From Candidatus Melainabacteria bacterium (GTDB lineage: Bacteria; Cyanobacteriota; Vampirovibrionia; Vampirovibrionales; JAJTHC01), in assembly GCA_026389055.1 (NCBI GenBank), contig JAPLIO010000186.1, positions 1 through 8,516 on the forward strand: 8,516 bases of DNA. The letters run 5' to 3'. The notes under the pieces were generated by a model. That model ran no database searches. It worked only from the letters and a program-made list of their open reading frames with translations, and was not told the origin of the DNA. The position numbers were made by a program, and so were the translations under genes. This document shows positions 1-6,150 of this stretch, piece after piece (the first letter of the stretch is position 1; each line of letters starts with the position of its first letter).

Positions 1-36
1 ATCTGCACCCACCTATCGAGTCATGCAAGAGGTCTA
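1..36 (+). repeat. 36-bp repeat, copy 1 (inverted relative to copy 2)
   Basis: This pairs with 2298-2333 read on the opposite strand, with mismatches only at positions 3, 12 and 17. How far the similarity extends to the left cannot be seen. To the right it ends sharply after the GGTCTA at 31-36. Confidence 0.85.
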
Positions 37-42
37 ATCTAA
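1..42 (+). pseudogene. Fragment matching the RT C-terminal region, cut by the window edge
   Basis: Frame 1 is open from the first base and reads ICTHLSSHARGLI, then TAA at 40-42. This matches residues 503-514 of the RT encoded at 2100-3839 (ICTHLLSHARGL) with one change. At DNA level 33 of 36 bases agree (1-36 against the complement of 2298-2333). Two of the three differences are silent third-position C/T changes and the third changes Leu to Ser. The similarity stops abruptly after position 36, and this copy ends two codons later, while the RT continues for 65 more residues. It could be the tail of a second, truncated RT gene lying mostly left of the window. It could instead be the end of a mobile element whose tip also lies inside the RT gene. 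The sequence shows the match; the origin is inference. Confidence 0.4.
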
Positions 43-109
43 CCAGCTAATCGAAAAAGTTTCTGACTGTTCTTCTACCTGTTTGTTTCAACTTTAAAGT
101 TAACATAAA

Positions 110-130
110 AGGGTGGATGTAATCCACCCT
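110..130. repeat. Perfect 9-bp inverted repeat (hairpin)
   Basis: AGGGTGGAT at 110-118 and ATCCACCCT at 122-130 are exact complements around the 3-base loop GTA. On the - strand the stem is followed by TTTTATG, a weak T run. On the + strand no T run follows. It resembles the short GGTGGAT-type hairpin repeats scattered between genes in many bacteria, so it may be a dispersed intergenic repeat rather than a terminator. Confidence 0.7.
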
Positions 131-149
131 ACCCCTAGATAGGAAAAAG

Positions 150-210
150 GTGGGATTTTTTAAAGTACGATATCTCCTAAGTAAGGTGGATAAAAAATAG
201 TATCTCCCAC
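150..210. repeat. Long interrupted inverted repeat
   Basis: GTGGGATTTTTTA at 150-162 pairs with TAAAAAA at 191-197 plus TCCCAC at 205-210. That gives 13 pairs, broken only by a 7-base bulge at 198-204. A competing hairpin pairs ATCCACC (122-128) with GGTGGGAT (149-156, one bulge) and is followed directly by T residues to 161, the shape of an intrinsic terminator on the + strand. The two structures and the 110-130 hairpin exclude one another. Whether the region is transcribed is unknown. Confidence 0.45.
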
Positions 211-212
211 TT

Positions 213-233
213 TTGATAATTTTAAGTTATAAT
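213..233 (+). promoter_or_regulatory. Possible promoter for the 283-813 gene
   Basis: A perfect TATAAT lies at 228-233, in a very AT-rich stretch about 50 bases before the start codon. The nearest -35-like word, TTGATA (213-218), is only 9 bases upstream, too close for a standard sigma-70 pair. Position -35 proper (205-210) shows no consensus. The -10 box is therefore the only good element. Confidence 0.35.
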
Positions 234-282
234 AATAATCAATTTTAAAGCTTATTTTTGTAGAGAGAATAGGAAGCCTTCA

Positions 283-813
283 ATGATAATTTCTCGGCAT
301 ACAATAGAATATATGGCGTGGTTTAAACGTGAGTTGGTCGATGGTATTTTATGCGATAAAACCACGGGCGAGCTAGTTTATCTGTTTGGGCAAGAGTTTT
401 TGAATGCAACAGATTTTGAAAACCCTGCCGTGTTACAACAGTTTGGGTTAAAATCGGTTTGGTTTGCCCGCTACTTTAAATGCAAAGCCAAATTGCCCAC
501 CATTGAAGGCGGGCATCGTACCATTGAAAAAAGTCAAATTCGGATAAAGGTAGATTTGCTTCCTGATACCGTAGTAACGCCCAGTTGGCACGATGCTTTG
601 AAGACTTATTTACTAGAACAACTAGGTTTTACAGCTGAACAAATTGATGAAGTAAAAATTGATACGGAAGACACTTGTTGTCATTCTCCGTGTTATGGTT
701 GCACTCGGTTTGATGTAGATAAAGCCATTGAAAAACAGGGCGAACAACCCTTTTTAATGGCAATCAAAGCGGGTATTGATACGCATACGCATCATGGTCC
801 TGTTGTTAATTAG
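283..813 (+). CDS. Hypothetical protein with Cys/His-rich C-terminal patch
   Basis: I do not recognise this 176-residue protein. The ATG at 283 is preceded by AGGAAG (271-276) at 6-base spacing, which supports this start over the Met at residue 11. There is no signal peptide or membrane span, so it is probably cytoplasmic. It is mixed alpha/beta in character, with a charged middle part (residues 65-95). The most distinctive segment is CCHSPCYGC (132-140), with four cysteines and a histidine, followed by HTHH at 168-171. Together these could bind a metal ion such as zinc or an iron-sulfur cluster, but this is inference from residue spacing only. It precedes serB by 46 bases on the same strand with no terminator between them, so the two may be co-transcribed. 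Composition is ordinary and the coding call is firm even though the function is unknown. Confidence 0.85.
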   Translation: MIISRHTIEYMAWFKRELVDGILCDKTTGELVYLFGQEFLNATDFENPAVLQQFGLKSVWFARYFKCKAKLPTIEGGHRTIEKSQIRIKVDLLPDTVVTPSWHDALKTYLLEQLGFTAEQIDEVKIDTEDTCCHSPCYGCTRFDVDKAIEKQGEQPFLMAIKAGIDTHTHHGPVVN

Positions 814-859
814 TCTCTCGTCTGTGTTTTAGTGATTAGAAATTTTATGCTTTTGCCTT

Positions 860-1846
860 ATGTCTCACGCTTTTGTTGTTACGTTTGTTTGTCCTTCCCC
901 TAAAGCCCTGCGGTATTGGGTTGTTTCAAGCACTCTCCAAACGCTAGAAGCAGGCGTTTCGCCAGAATTACTAGCCCAGTGGCAAACGAATTTAACTCAC
1001 ACGTTTGCATGGCATCTAACAACGGTAGATTGGTTGGACGAGCCTCATCAGCGTGCCGTTGCCTTAACATTTCAAGGTGATTCTTCCCCTACGGTTGAAG
1101 CCTTACGTCAATGGCAAGAGGCGTTTCGGGCAACTTGGGCAGTAGATGTGGCGATTGAACCCACCACGACCTACGGTAAAAAACGATTGCTTCTCTCTGA
1201 TATGGATTCCACCTTGTTAGCAGGTGAATGTATTGATGAATTAGCCCATTTAGCAGGCATTGGTACGCAAGTAGCTGAAATTACTAGTAAAGCGATGAAT
1301 GGCTTGCTTGATTTTGAAACCGCTTTACGGGAACGAGTAGGGTTGCTTAAAGGGCAACCCGCAAACCCACTCATTCAAGCGGTATTAGCCCAAACGCCGT
1401 TGATGTTAGGGGCAGAAACCTTGTGTGCGACGCAAAAAGCCCACGGCACCAAGCAGGTGGTTGTTTCTGGTGGGTTTACGCCGTTTACGCAAGATTTATG
1501 CAACCGCCTGCAGTTAGAGGGGCATCAAGCCAATACGCTAGGTATTGATGATGAGGGGTTGCTAACAGGGGTAGTTGGTTCGCCAATTTTTGGCAAGCAA
1601 GCCAAGGTGGAAGCCTTACACCACTATAGCCTATACTGGCACATACCGCTTTCACAAACGATTGCTTTAGGCGATGGTGCCAATGATTTAGGCATGATTT
1701 TAGTGGCAGGTATGGGGGTTGCCTTCCACGCCAAACCAATTGTGGCTAAACAAGCCCCGTTTGCCATTTGTTTTGGAGATTTAACCACTTTGTTGTATTA
1801 CCAAGGCTACAAAACCGACGCTTTTTTATCGCCTAGCAGTTGTTAA
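860..1846 (+). CDS. serB: Phosphoserine phosphatase SerB
   Basis: This enzyme hydrolyses O-phospho-L-serine to serine and phosphate (EC 3.1.3.3), the last step of serine biosynthesis, in the cytoplasm. At 328 residues it matches the usual SerB length. Residues 1-100 form an ACT-like N-terminal part. The catalytic HAD domain follows: DMDST at 114-118 (nucleophile D114, acid/base D116), ECIDELA after it (substrate-binding cap region), SGG at 203-205 (motif II), a conserved Lys near 249 (motif III) and GDGAND at 271-276 (motif IV, Mg2+ binding). All motifs are intact. The start at 860 has no clear Shine-Dalgarno sequence, so it may rely on translation from the upstream gene or be slightly misplaced; no other in-frame start gives the expected length. 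The gene converges with the - strand remnant, whose stop lies 14 bases beyond its own, and no intrinsic terminator is visible between them. Confidence 0.95.
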   Translation: MSHAFVVTFVCPSPKALRYWVVSSTLQTLEAGVSPELLAQWQTNLTHTFAWHLTTVDWLDEPHQRAVALTFQGDSSPTVEALRQWQEAFRATWAVDVAIEPTTTYGKKRLLLSDMDSTLLAGECIDELAHLAGIGTQVAEITSKAMNGLLDFETALRERVGLLKGQPANPLIQAVLAQTPLMLGAETLCATQKAHGTKQVVVSGGFTPFTQDLCNRLQLEGHQANTLGIDDEGLLTGVVGSPIFGKQAKVEALHHYSLYWHIPLSQTIALGDGANDLGMILVAGMGVAFHAKPIVAKQAPFAICFGDLTTLLYYQGYKTDAFLSPSSC

Positions 1847-1860
1847 TGCTTTGCAATAGT

Positions 1861-2099
1861 TTAAGCTTCTGTTGCTAGATTTTCTTGCTTTCGCATGGAT
1901 GCTAGCTTGGCTTGCATGGTTTTTTCAGTTTCGTTGCCTTTTGATATGGAAACGGCGGTGCCTACAATACTGGCTAACGCCACTGCCCCTGCAACAATAC
2001 CGCCTGTTAGCCGTGCTTTTTTGGTATGGTTCGCTAAGTCTTCAAGCCCTTTGATAGCTATGATGGGATGCCCCCCCTCCCCGAACCGCCAAAGGCTAT
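1861..2099 (-). pseudogene. 3' remnant of a small single-span membrane protein gene
   Basis: The - strand is open from about 2099 to the TAA at 1861-1863, but has no ATG, GTG or TTG at its upstream end, so as it stands it cannot be a complete gene. The last 69 residues, starting at the His codon 2068-2070, look like real protein. They include a soluble stretch (IKGLEDLANHTKKARLTGG), a hydrophobic Gly/Ala-rich span of about 20 residues (IVAGAVALASIVGTAV), then a charged tail rich in Lys, Gln and Glu. Upstream, the RT frame after its own stop reads IAFGGSGRGG and would join this frame if the run of seven G residues (complement of 2071-2077) had eight. This suggests one ancestral gene broken by a stop and a one-base deletion. 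The protein family is not recognised. The competing + strand frames here have no domain character or ribosome binding site. Confidence 0.5.
2071..2077. repeat. Homopolymer C7/G7 tract at a frame break
   Basis: Seven C residues on the + strand, followed by T and four more C residues. On the - strand the tract lies exactly where two reading frames with protein-like content meet. Such tracts are prone to slippage in replication and also to sequencing or assembly errors. Confidence 0.8.
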
Positions 2100-3839
2100 T
2101 TAGGAGTCGTTAGGGGTAAACAGTGCCACTTCACTTCTTGGGATGACTGGAGGTAACTTTTCTGTTCTCTCTTTATTCACAATTGATGTTGATTTAACAA
2201 TTTTTTGCAAGCTATTGCTTAACCATTGAACATTCCATAGTGTTGAGTTATCGCTTTCTTGACTTACTACTTTACAGAGAGGATAAGATGTGTTCAATAG
2301 ACCTCTTGCATGACTCAATAGATGGGTGCAAATTCTAGCAGTAAGGAACTCACAATTTAAGGTATATAAGAATTTTCGTACCCCAAATAACAACGAATAT
2401 GCCCCAAGGTATAATTTTAGATCTAGCCTTTGTAGCCAAAGTTCTAAATATTCTGTATTAGGTATTTGAATGAATTTCTTTTTTATTTTTTCATGTAACT
2501 CTGCTTGTTCCTCCTCGGTAAAGAAGTACAATAAATTACTTAAAATAGCAATTGCTTTAGGGTATATTCTTGGATTATGGAAAGCAATATCTACTACAAT
2601 GCTGATTAAAGTTCTTCTATCGTTAATGGTTTTAGCTTTTATTTTTCCTATTACCGTTGCACAACAAACATATCTCACAAAAGGAGAAAGGTCTTCTACG
2701 CTTCTTGTTTCTTCGGATAAGATCAATAGCAATGAATAAAAACAAAGTAATTTATTGTTCTTAGCTTCTATTCGCCCTTGATAGTTGTAGAGAGCTTTCT
2801 CTAAACTACCTGAATGAGGGAATGCTTGTGAAAGTTCATGGATGCGTAATAAATCATCTTGTAAATTTAATTTTATGTTTTTCTGTTTCAGCCAATACAA
2901 CTTATCGCTTTTTATAGACCCTCTAATTAAATCATCTGTTTCTGTGGTTTTAGAAGGGTTTAGCTTTAGGCTTAAATCCATTAAAACGTAACTTAGCAGC
3001 TTTAAAATTTCCTTACCCTCTTGAGGGTTATTTACATAGATTTTATAGTCATCCCGATATCGAAGAATTTGATAGTCAGTTATTTGAGCTTCTTTAATTT
3101 TTTCTGAGAGTTGCATATCTGCATATCCTAAAACCATTTCAGCAATGAAATCCATCAATGTAGAACCTTGGGGTATGCCATTGGTTTGACGACGTGAAAA
3201 ATCTTGAATAGCACTATCAATGGCATTGCCTATTAACTTTAGGTTGTGGATGTTTTGTGGTTGTTGAATTATCTCTTTGTCATGTAATGCCCAAGCAATG
3301 GAATGAGTGTAGATAGAGCTATAACAGTCGGCTATATCTGTTTGAAATAAATAACCAAAATCCAAAGCCAGCTGGATAGATTGTTGTTCAATTTCTTTTC
3401 TCCAATGACTAATTTGTTCTGCTTTGTCTTTTTCCTTGGTTAAGGATTTGACAGGCAAGCTAAAACATTTGAGTTGCTGATTCGCTTGGAATAGTTTAAA
3501 TCTGTTGAGAATCTCATGCCAATTTTTTTCTTCTGTTATTGTATGTACAAGTGAAACATAGCAGGCGGGGTGAATGAGTGTAAACGGTCGCCATGCGTAT
3601 TTACCATCTTTGTTATTGTGAATAACATGGTTTAAATCATCGAACTCAGAAGGCTTTTTATTAGATTGAGAACTTTTCAGTTTGTTAATTCTAAGAAATT
3701 TGTCAAGTTCTGCTAATAGTTCACTAAAATCAATGTAAATTGGAAGGTCAAGATTGCAGTAACTTTTAGATTCAAGAAGGTATTGCCTAGCTTCATCGTG
3801 CGTTAATTCAAGGATGGATTTATGTTTCTTTTGCGTCAT
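2100..3839 (-). CDS. Reverse transcriptase, UG/Abi (DRT-like) type, candidate phage-defence protein
   Basis: This 579-residue protein polymerises DNA from an RNA template or, as in some relatives, without one. The RT core is complete: RPFTLIHP at 84-91 (a segment I associate with UG-type RTs), motif A TDIADCYSSIYTHS at 167-180 with D168, motif B GIPQGS at 221-226, the catalytic YRDD at 261-264, and motif D LKLNPSKT at 291-298. Residues about 300-579 are leucine-rich and look all-helical, as in Abi/UG enzymes. Retron hallmarks (NAXXH, VTG) and a group II maturase or HNH domain are absent. Which DRT/UG subgroup it belongs to cannot be told by eye. The ATG at 3839 lies 12 bases after the stop of the upstream ATPase gene; the only purine-rich site, GGAAAG, is about 20 bases away, so translation may be coupled. 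The gene is visibly more AT-rich than the ATPase gene, suggesting acquisition. The last residues (PPVIPRSEVALFTPNDS) may come from a disrupted resident gene. Confidence 0.88.
   Translation of the reverse strand: MTQKKHKSILELTHDEARQYLLESKSYCNLDLPIYIDFSELLAELDKFLRINKLKSSQSNKKPSEFDDLNHVIHNNKDGKYAWRPFTLIHPACYVSLVHTITEEKNWHEILNRFKLFQANQQLKCFSLPVKSLTKEKDKAEQISHWRKEIEQQSIQLALDFGYLFQTDIADCYSSIYTHSIAWALHDKEIIQQPQNIHNLKLIGNAIDSAIQDFSRRQTNGIPQGSTLMDFIAEMVLGYADMQLSEKIKEAQITDYQILRYRDDYKIYVNNPQEGKEILKLLSYVLMDLSLKLNPSKTTETDDLIRGSIKSDKLYWLKQKNIKLNLQDDLLRIHELSQAFPHSGSLEKALYNYQGRIEAKNNKLLCFYSLLLILSEETRSVEDLSPFVRYVCCATVIGKIKAKTINDRRTLISIVVDIAFHNPRIYPKAIAILSNLLYFFTEEEQAELHEKIKKKFIQIPNTEYLELWLQRLDLKLYLGAYSLLFGVRKFLYTLNCEFLTARICTHLLSHARGLLNTSYPLCKVVSQESDNSTLWNVQWLSNSLQKIVKSTSIVNKERTEKLPPVIPRSEVALFTPNDS
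2298..2333 (-). repeat. 36-bp repeat, copy 2, inside the RT gene
   Basis: This second copy encodes RT residues 503-514. Read on the + strand it starts TAGACCTCTTGCATGACTC. That resembles in style the tips of IS5-type elements (GAGACC-TTGCA), but this is from memory and unverified. No third copy was found elsewhere in the window. Confidence 0.85.
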
Positions 3840-3851
3840 AGTATCGTTAAT

Positions 3852-4925
3852 TTACTTTCCAGCCTCCCAACAGGCGACTAACCCCTCACCGCAGGGGGCT
3901 AAAACAGGGCGTTCCGCGGAACACCGTTCCACCGCTACAGGGCAACGGGTATGAAACGCACACCCCGAAGGCGGGTTCGCAGGGTTCGGTAAATCCCCCA
4001 CCAAGGGTTTGTATAGCAGCTTATTCGCCTTCGCCACAACAGGGTCGGCTATCGGCACGGCACGCAACAAACTTTGCGTATAAGGATGCTGGGGATTGGT
4101 AAACAACGCCTCTTTGGGGGCATTCTCCACAATTCGCCCAAGGTACATAACCATCACGTCATCACACAAATGTTCTACCACGCTCAAATTGTGCGAAATA
4201 AACAACAAAGTCAACCCCAATTCCTGCTTGAGGCTTTGCAATAAATTCAAAATTTGAGCCTGCACACTCACATCCAACGCACTCACAGGTTCATCCGCAA
4301 TCAGCAATTTCGGCTTCAATGCCAACGCCCTCGCAATCCCGATGCGTTGCCGTTGCCCACCCGAAAACTCATGGGGCATCCGCCCGAGAGCCTCTTTGGG
4401 TAGCCCGACTAAATCCAGCAACGTGAATAATTCTGCTTCCAAGGCTTGCCCTTTGGCAAGGTTGAAAATTTCAAATGGTTCTGCCAACGTTTCCCGAATG
4501 GTCAATTTCGGATTGAGGCTAGCATAGGGGTTTTGAAACACCATTTGCATATTTCGGCGGGCTTGGCGAAGAGCATCGCCTTTGAGGGCGTGGAAGGGTT
4601 GCCCGTCTAACCAAATTTCGCCAGTGGTGGGTTCAATAAGGCGAAGTAGGCATCGGGAAAGGGTGGTTTTTCCGCAGCCGCTTTCGCCCACTAGCCCAAG
4701 TGTTCTGCCAGTCGGTATACTGAAAGAAACATCTGAAACGGCTTGGACGGTGCCTTTATTCATGCCCAGTAAGCCTTGTTTTACAGGGAATGTTTTGGTT
4801 AAGTTTTGCACTTCCAAAAGCGGCGGTGATGCAGGGGAAGCCATTGGTTGGGTTGGGGTTTCAAGCAGGGTATTCACGATAGTCAAACTTTCCATTGAGC
4901 GTAAGATTATCGCTTTATTATACAT
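3852..4925 (-). CDS. Oligopeptide/dipeptide ABC transporter ATP-binding protein (OppF/DppF type)
   Basis: This is the cytoplasmic ATPase subunit that powers peptide uptake through an Opp/Dpp-type importer. All nucleotide-binding motifs are intact: Walker A GESGCGKTT (80-88), Q-loop Q131, signature FSGGQRQR (187-194), Walker B LLIADEP (207-213), D-loop SALD (215-218) and switch H245. The family C-terminal extension follows: HPYTQSLL (280-287), then a four-cysteine patch (C322, C328, C335, C345; GCAFHTRCP at 321-329), a feature of this subfamily. The ABC domain begins near residue 36. The first 27-35 residues look unlike the family, so Met11 or Met28 (4844) could be the true start; none has a clear ribosome binding site, but the ATG at 4925 is 3 bases after the upstream stop, fitting coupled translation. 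No permease, binding protein or second ATPase gene is in the window, so its partners must be encoded elsewhere. Confidence 0.93.
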   Translation of the reverse strand: MYNKAIILRSMESLTIVNTLLETPTQPMASPASPPLLEVQNLTKTFPVKQGLLGMNKGTVQAVSDVSFSIPTGRTLGLVGESGCGKTTLSRCLLRLIEPTTGEIWLDGQPFHALKGDALRQARRNMQMVFQNPYASLNPKLTIRETLAEPFEIFNLAKGQALEAELFTLLDLVGLPKEALGRMPHEFSGGQRQRIGIARALALKPKLLIADEPVSALDVSVQAQILNLLQSLKQELGLTLLFISHNLSVVEHLCDDVMVMYLGRIVENAPKEALFTNPQHPYTQSLLRAVPIADPVVAKANKLLYKPLVGDLPNPANPPSGCAFHTRCPVAVERCSAERPVLAPCGEGLVACWEAGK

Positions 4926-4928
4926 GAA

Positions 4929-5591
4929 TTAGGGGTGCTTTGGGTTACATTCTTGAATGGTGTATTGCGGAGCGGTAGCTTCTTCATCGATAGGTAGCAC
5001 AAGCTCAAGGGGGGTTTCTAACGCTACCCTGAAAATTTCGCCTGCTTTGGCTTCGGTGTTTTTGCCCATGGCTAGTTCGCCCGTTTTCCATGCCCTATTA
5101 TACATCCCCAAGCCCCAAACTTCGTAACGTACCAGCTTGTATTGCGTGGGTTCGGTTACTTCGCCCCCTAGCGTCCCTTTTTTGTTGGGCGTAACCAGCT
5201 TGGCTAAAATGGGCATGCGTTCGCCGTTGGGCAGTTCTGCTTCGTGAAATTTTAGGCTGATGATGCCGTCTCTGCCGTGCAGGGGCTGTTCAAGTGCGGC
5301 AACGCTGCCAAAAAACTTGGTTTGGGTGGTGAGAACGAGCTGGTTATCAATCCAGACGTCTTTCATCAGGCGAACTTCGACAGCATCGCCTACTTGGTTG
5401 TATTTGGTGGAAAGGGGGGTTTGGTTGGTTGCTAGGAAGACTGTGCCTGCTTGTAGGGTGTAGTGTTTTAGTTCTTCGTGTCTGCGTTCTACGTTGGCGG
5501 GCTTTGCGGTGGGGAATTTATCTTCCCCCGCCAGGCTAGGCAGGTTCAAGCTAGCGAAAACTAAGATTAAAAACAGGAAACGTTTAAGCAT
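4929..5591 (-). CDS. Secreted or periplasmic protein of unknown function
   Basis: The 220-residue product begins with a clear signal peptide (basic MLKR, hydrophobic core 5-17, likely cleavage after SLA at 19-21), so it is exported. The mature part is rich in beta-strand-like sequence. Residues 47-115 (AGTVFLATNQTPLST, then NQVGDAVEVRL, then TKFFGSVAAL) recall the pattern of TrbI/VirB10-like or similar beta-domains, in which a threshold such as NQVGD precedes a 'lasting value' strand. This is a faint resemblance, not an identification. One cysteine (C215) near the end argues against a lipobox. The start is supported by AAGG placed 9 bases before the ATG. That site overlaps the stop codon of the GDYXXLXY gene, 11 bases upstream, so the genes form one operon. 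It lies between an envelope membrane-protein pair and an ABC ATPase; a role in the envelope is likely but unproven. Confidence 0.85.
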   Translation of the reverse strand: MLKRFLFLILVFASLNLPSLAGEDKFPTAKPANVERRHEELKHYTLQAGTVFLATNQTPLSTKYNQVGDAVEVRLMKDVWIDNQLVLTTQTKFFGSVAALEQPLHGRDGIISLKFHEAELPNGERMPILAKLVTPNKKGTLGGEVTEPTQYKLVRYEVWGLGMYNRAWKTGELAMGKNTEAKAGEIFRVALETPLELVLPIDEEATAPQYTIQECNPKHP

Positions 5592-5602
5592 TTTCGATAG
5601 CC

Positions 5603-6148
5603 TTAATTTGTTCTTGGGATTGAGGGTGAAAAAGGTTTGCCATCAATCAACACTTGTTTAATGAGTGGTTTGCCTTCAGAGTTGAGGGCTACTTTTACTA
5701 AAACACTTTTGCCCCTAGCTTGTTCAATTACACCACCTGTACCTTCAGGTACATAATAGCGTTCAATATCTTCATAGGTAATATGCATTATTTCAGTACT
5801 GTAATTTACTTTGCCTTGAATAAAAAGCAAATCGCCTTTGGGTGCTGTATGGCTGAACTTGATGGGTTTAGCGATATGGGTTGAATCTGTGGTATCTAAC
5901 GTTACAAAAACAAGGTCTCCTTCTTTAAAAGAAGGCTTATCAACCGTTATTTTCCTCAAATCAATGGCATTAATATCATAACTTAGCGTTACATAATCGC
6001 CCTTAAACAAGTCTCTCGGGTCTACAGGAACGGTTTTAAGAAGCACTTCCTTACCTGAAGCCAAGTGTTGTTCTTGGCTAACAACAATAGTTAAAATACC
6101 AATGCCCCAAAGGGCTAATACGGTTAGTATTACTTGTTTCATTTTCAT
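5603..6148 (-). CDS. GDYXXLXY domain protein, membrane-anchored
   Basis: This 181-residue protein carries the motif that names its family: PVDPRDLFKGDYVTLSY at 41-57, with GDYVTLSY at 50-57. An N-terminal membrane span (residues 5-23) anchors it, and the rest lies outside the cytoplasm as a beta-rich domain. The biochemical role of the family is unknown. Proteins of this family are commonly encoded beside DUF2157 or DUF4401 membrane proteins, as here: the DUF2157 gene stops 2 bases before this start, which strongly suggests translational coupling and a joint function. Two starts are possible, Met1 and Met3; a GAGG lies about 13 bases before the first. Length is typical and no motif residue is missing. 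Confidence 0.9.
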   Translation of the reverse strand: MKMKQVILTVLALWGIGILTIVVSQEQHLASGKEVLLKTVPVDPRDLFKGDYVTLSYDINAIDLRKITVDKPSFKEGDLVFVTLDTTDSTHIAKPIKFSHTAPKGDLLFIQGKVNYSTEIMHITYEDIERYYVPEGTGGVIEQARGKSVLVKVALNSEGKPLIKQVLIDGKPFSPSIPRTN

Positions 6149-6150
6149 GG

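Larger units (their letters stand above)
43..282. other. Gene-free region with nested inverted repeats and a promoter
   Basis: No convincing coding frame was found here. The stretch holds a 12-bp palindrome (90-101, AACTTTAAAGTT), a perfect 9-bp hairpin (110-130) and a larger interrupted stem (150-210). An AT-rich promoter-like segment and a ribosome binding site precede the gene at 283. The words GGTGGAT or GGTGGGAT and their complements recur at 112-118, 122-128, 149-156 and 185-191, so several alternative pairings are possible. Confidence 0.6.

Noticed and set aside
1171..1739. - strand open frames inside serB
   Set aside because: Antisense shadows of a well-identified gene with intact motifs.
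1872..2113. Two + strand frames after serB (60 and 72 codons)
   Set aside because: They oppose a - strand frame with clear protein character, lack ribosome binding sites, and have compositions typical of antisense shadows.
1..2333. Diversity-generating retroelement: the two 36-bp copies as template and variable repeat, since all three differences are A-to-G on one strand
   Set aside because: There are only three differences, all transitions, over 36 bases. One copy lies inside the RT coding sequence, there is no variable-protein gene or accessory gene, and two of the changes are silent. Common drift explains it better.
2470..2739. + strand 89-codon frame inside the RT gene
   Set aside because: It lies antisense to RT residues about 367-457. 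It has no ribosome binding site or recognisable domain.
2100..3839. Retron
   Set aside because: The RT lacks the NAXXH and VTG marks, is longer than usual retron RTs, and has no room upstream for an msr/msd region because the preceding gene ends 12 bases away.
2100..3839. Group II intron with encoded maturase
   Set aside because: No maturase X domain or HNH endonuclease is visible, and there is no intron-like domain V hairpin downstream of the stop; the flanks are coding sequence.
4342..4932. + strand frames opposite the ABC ATPase gene
   Set aside because: Antisense to the Walker A, signature and N-terminal coding regions of a firm gene.
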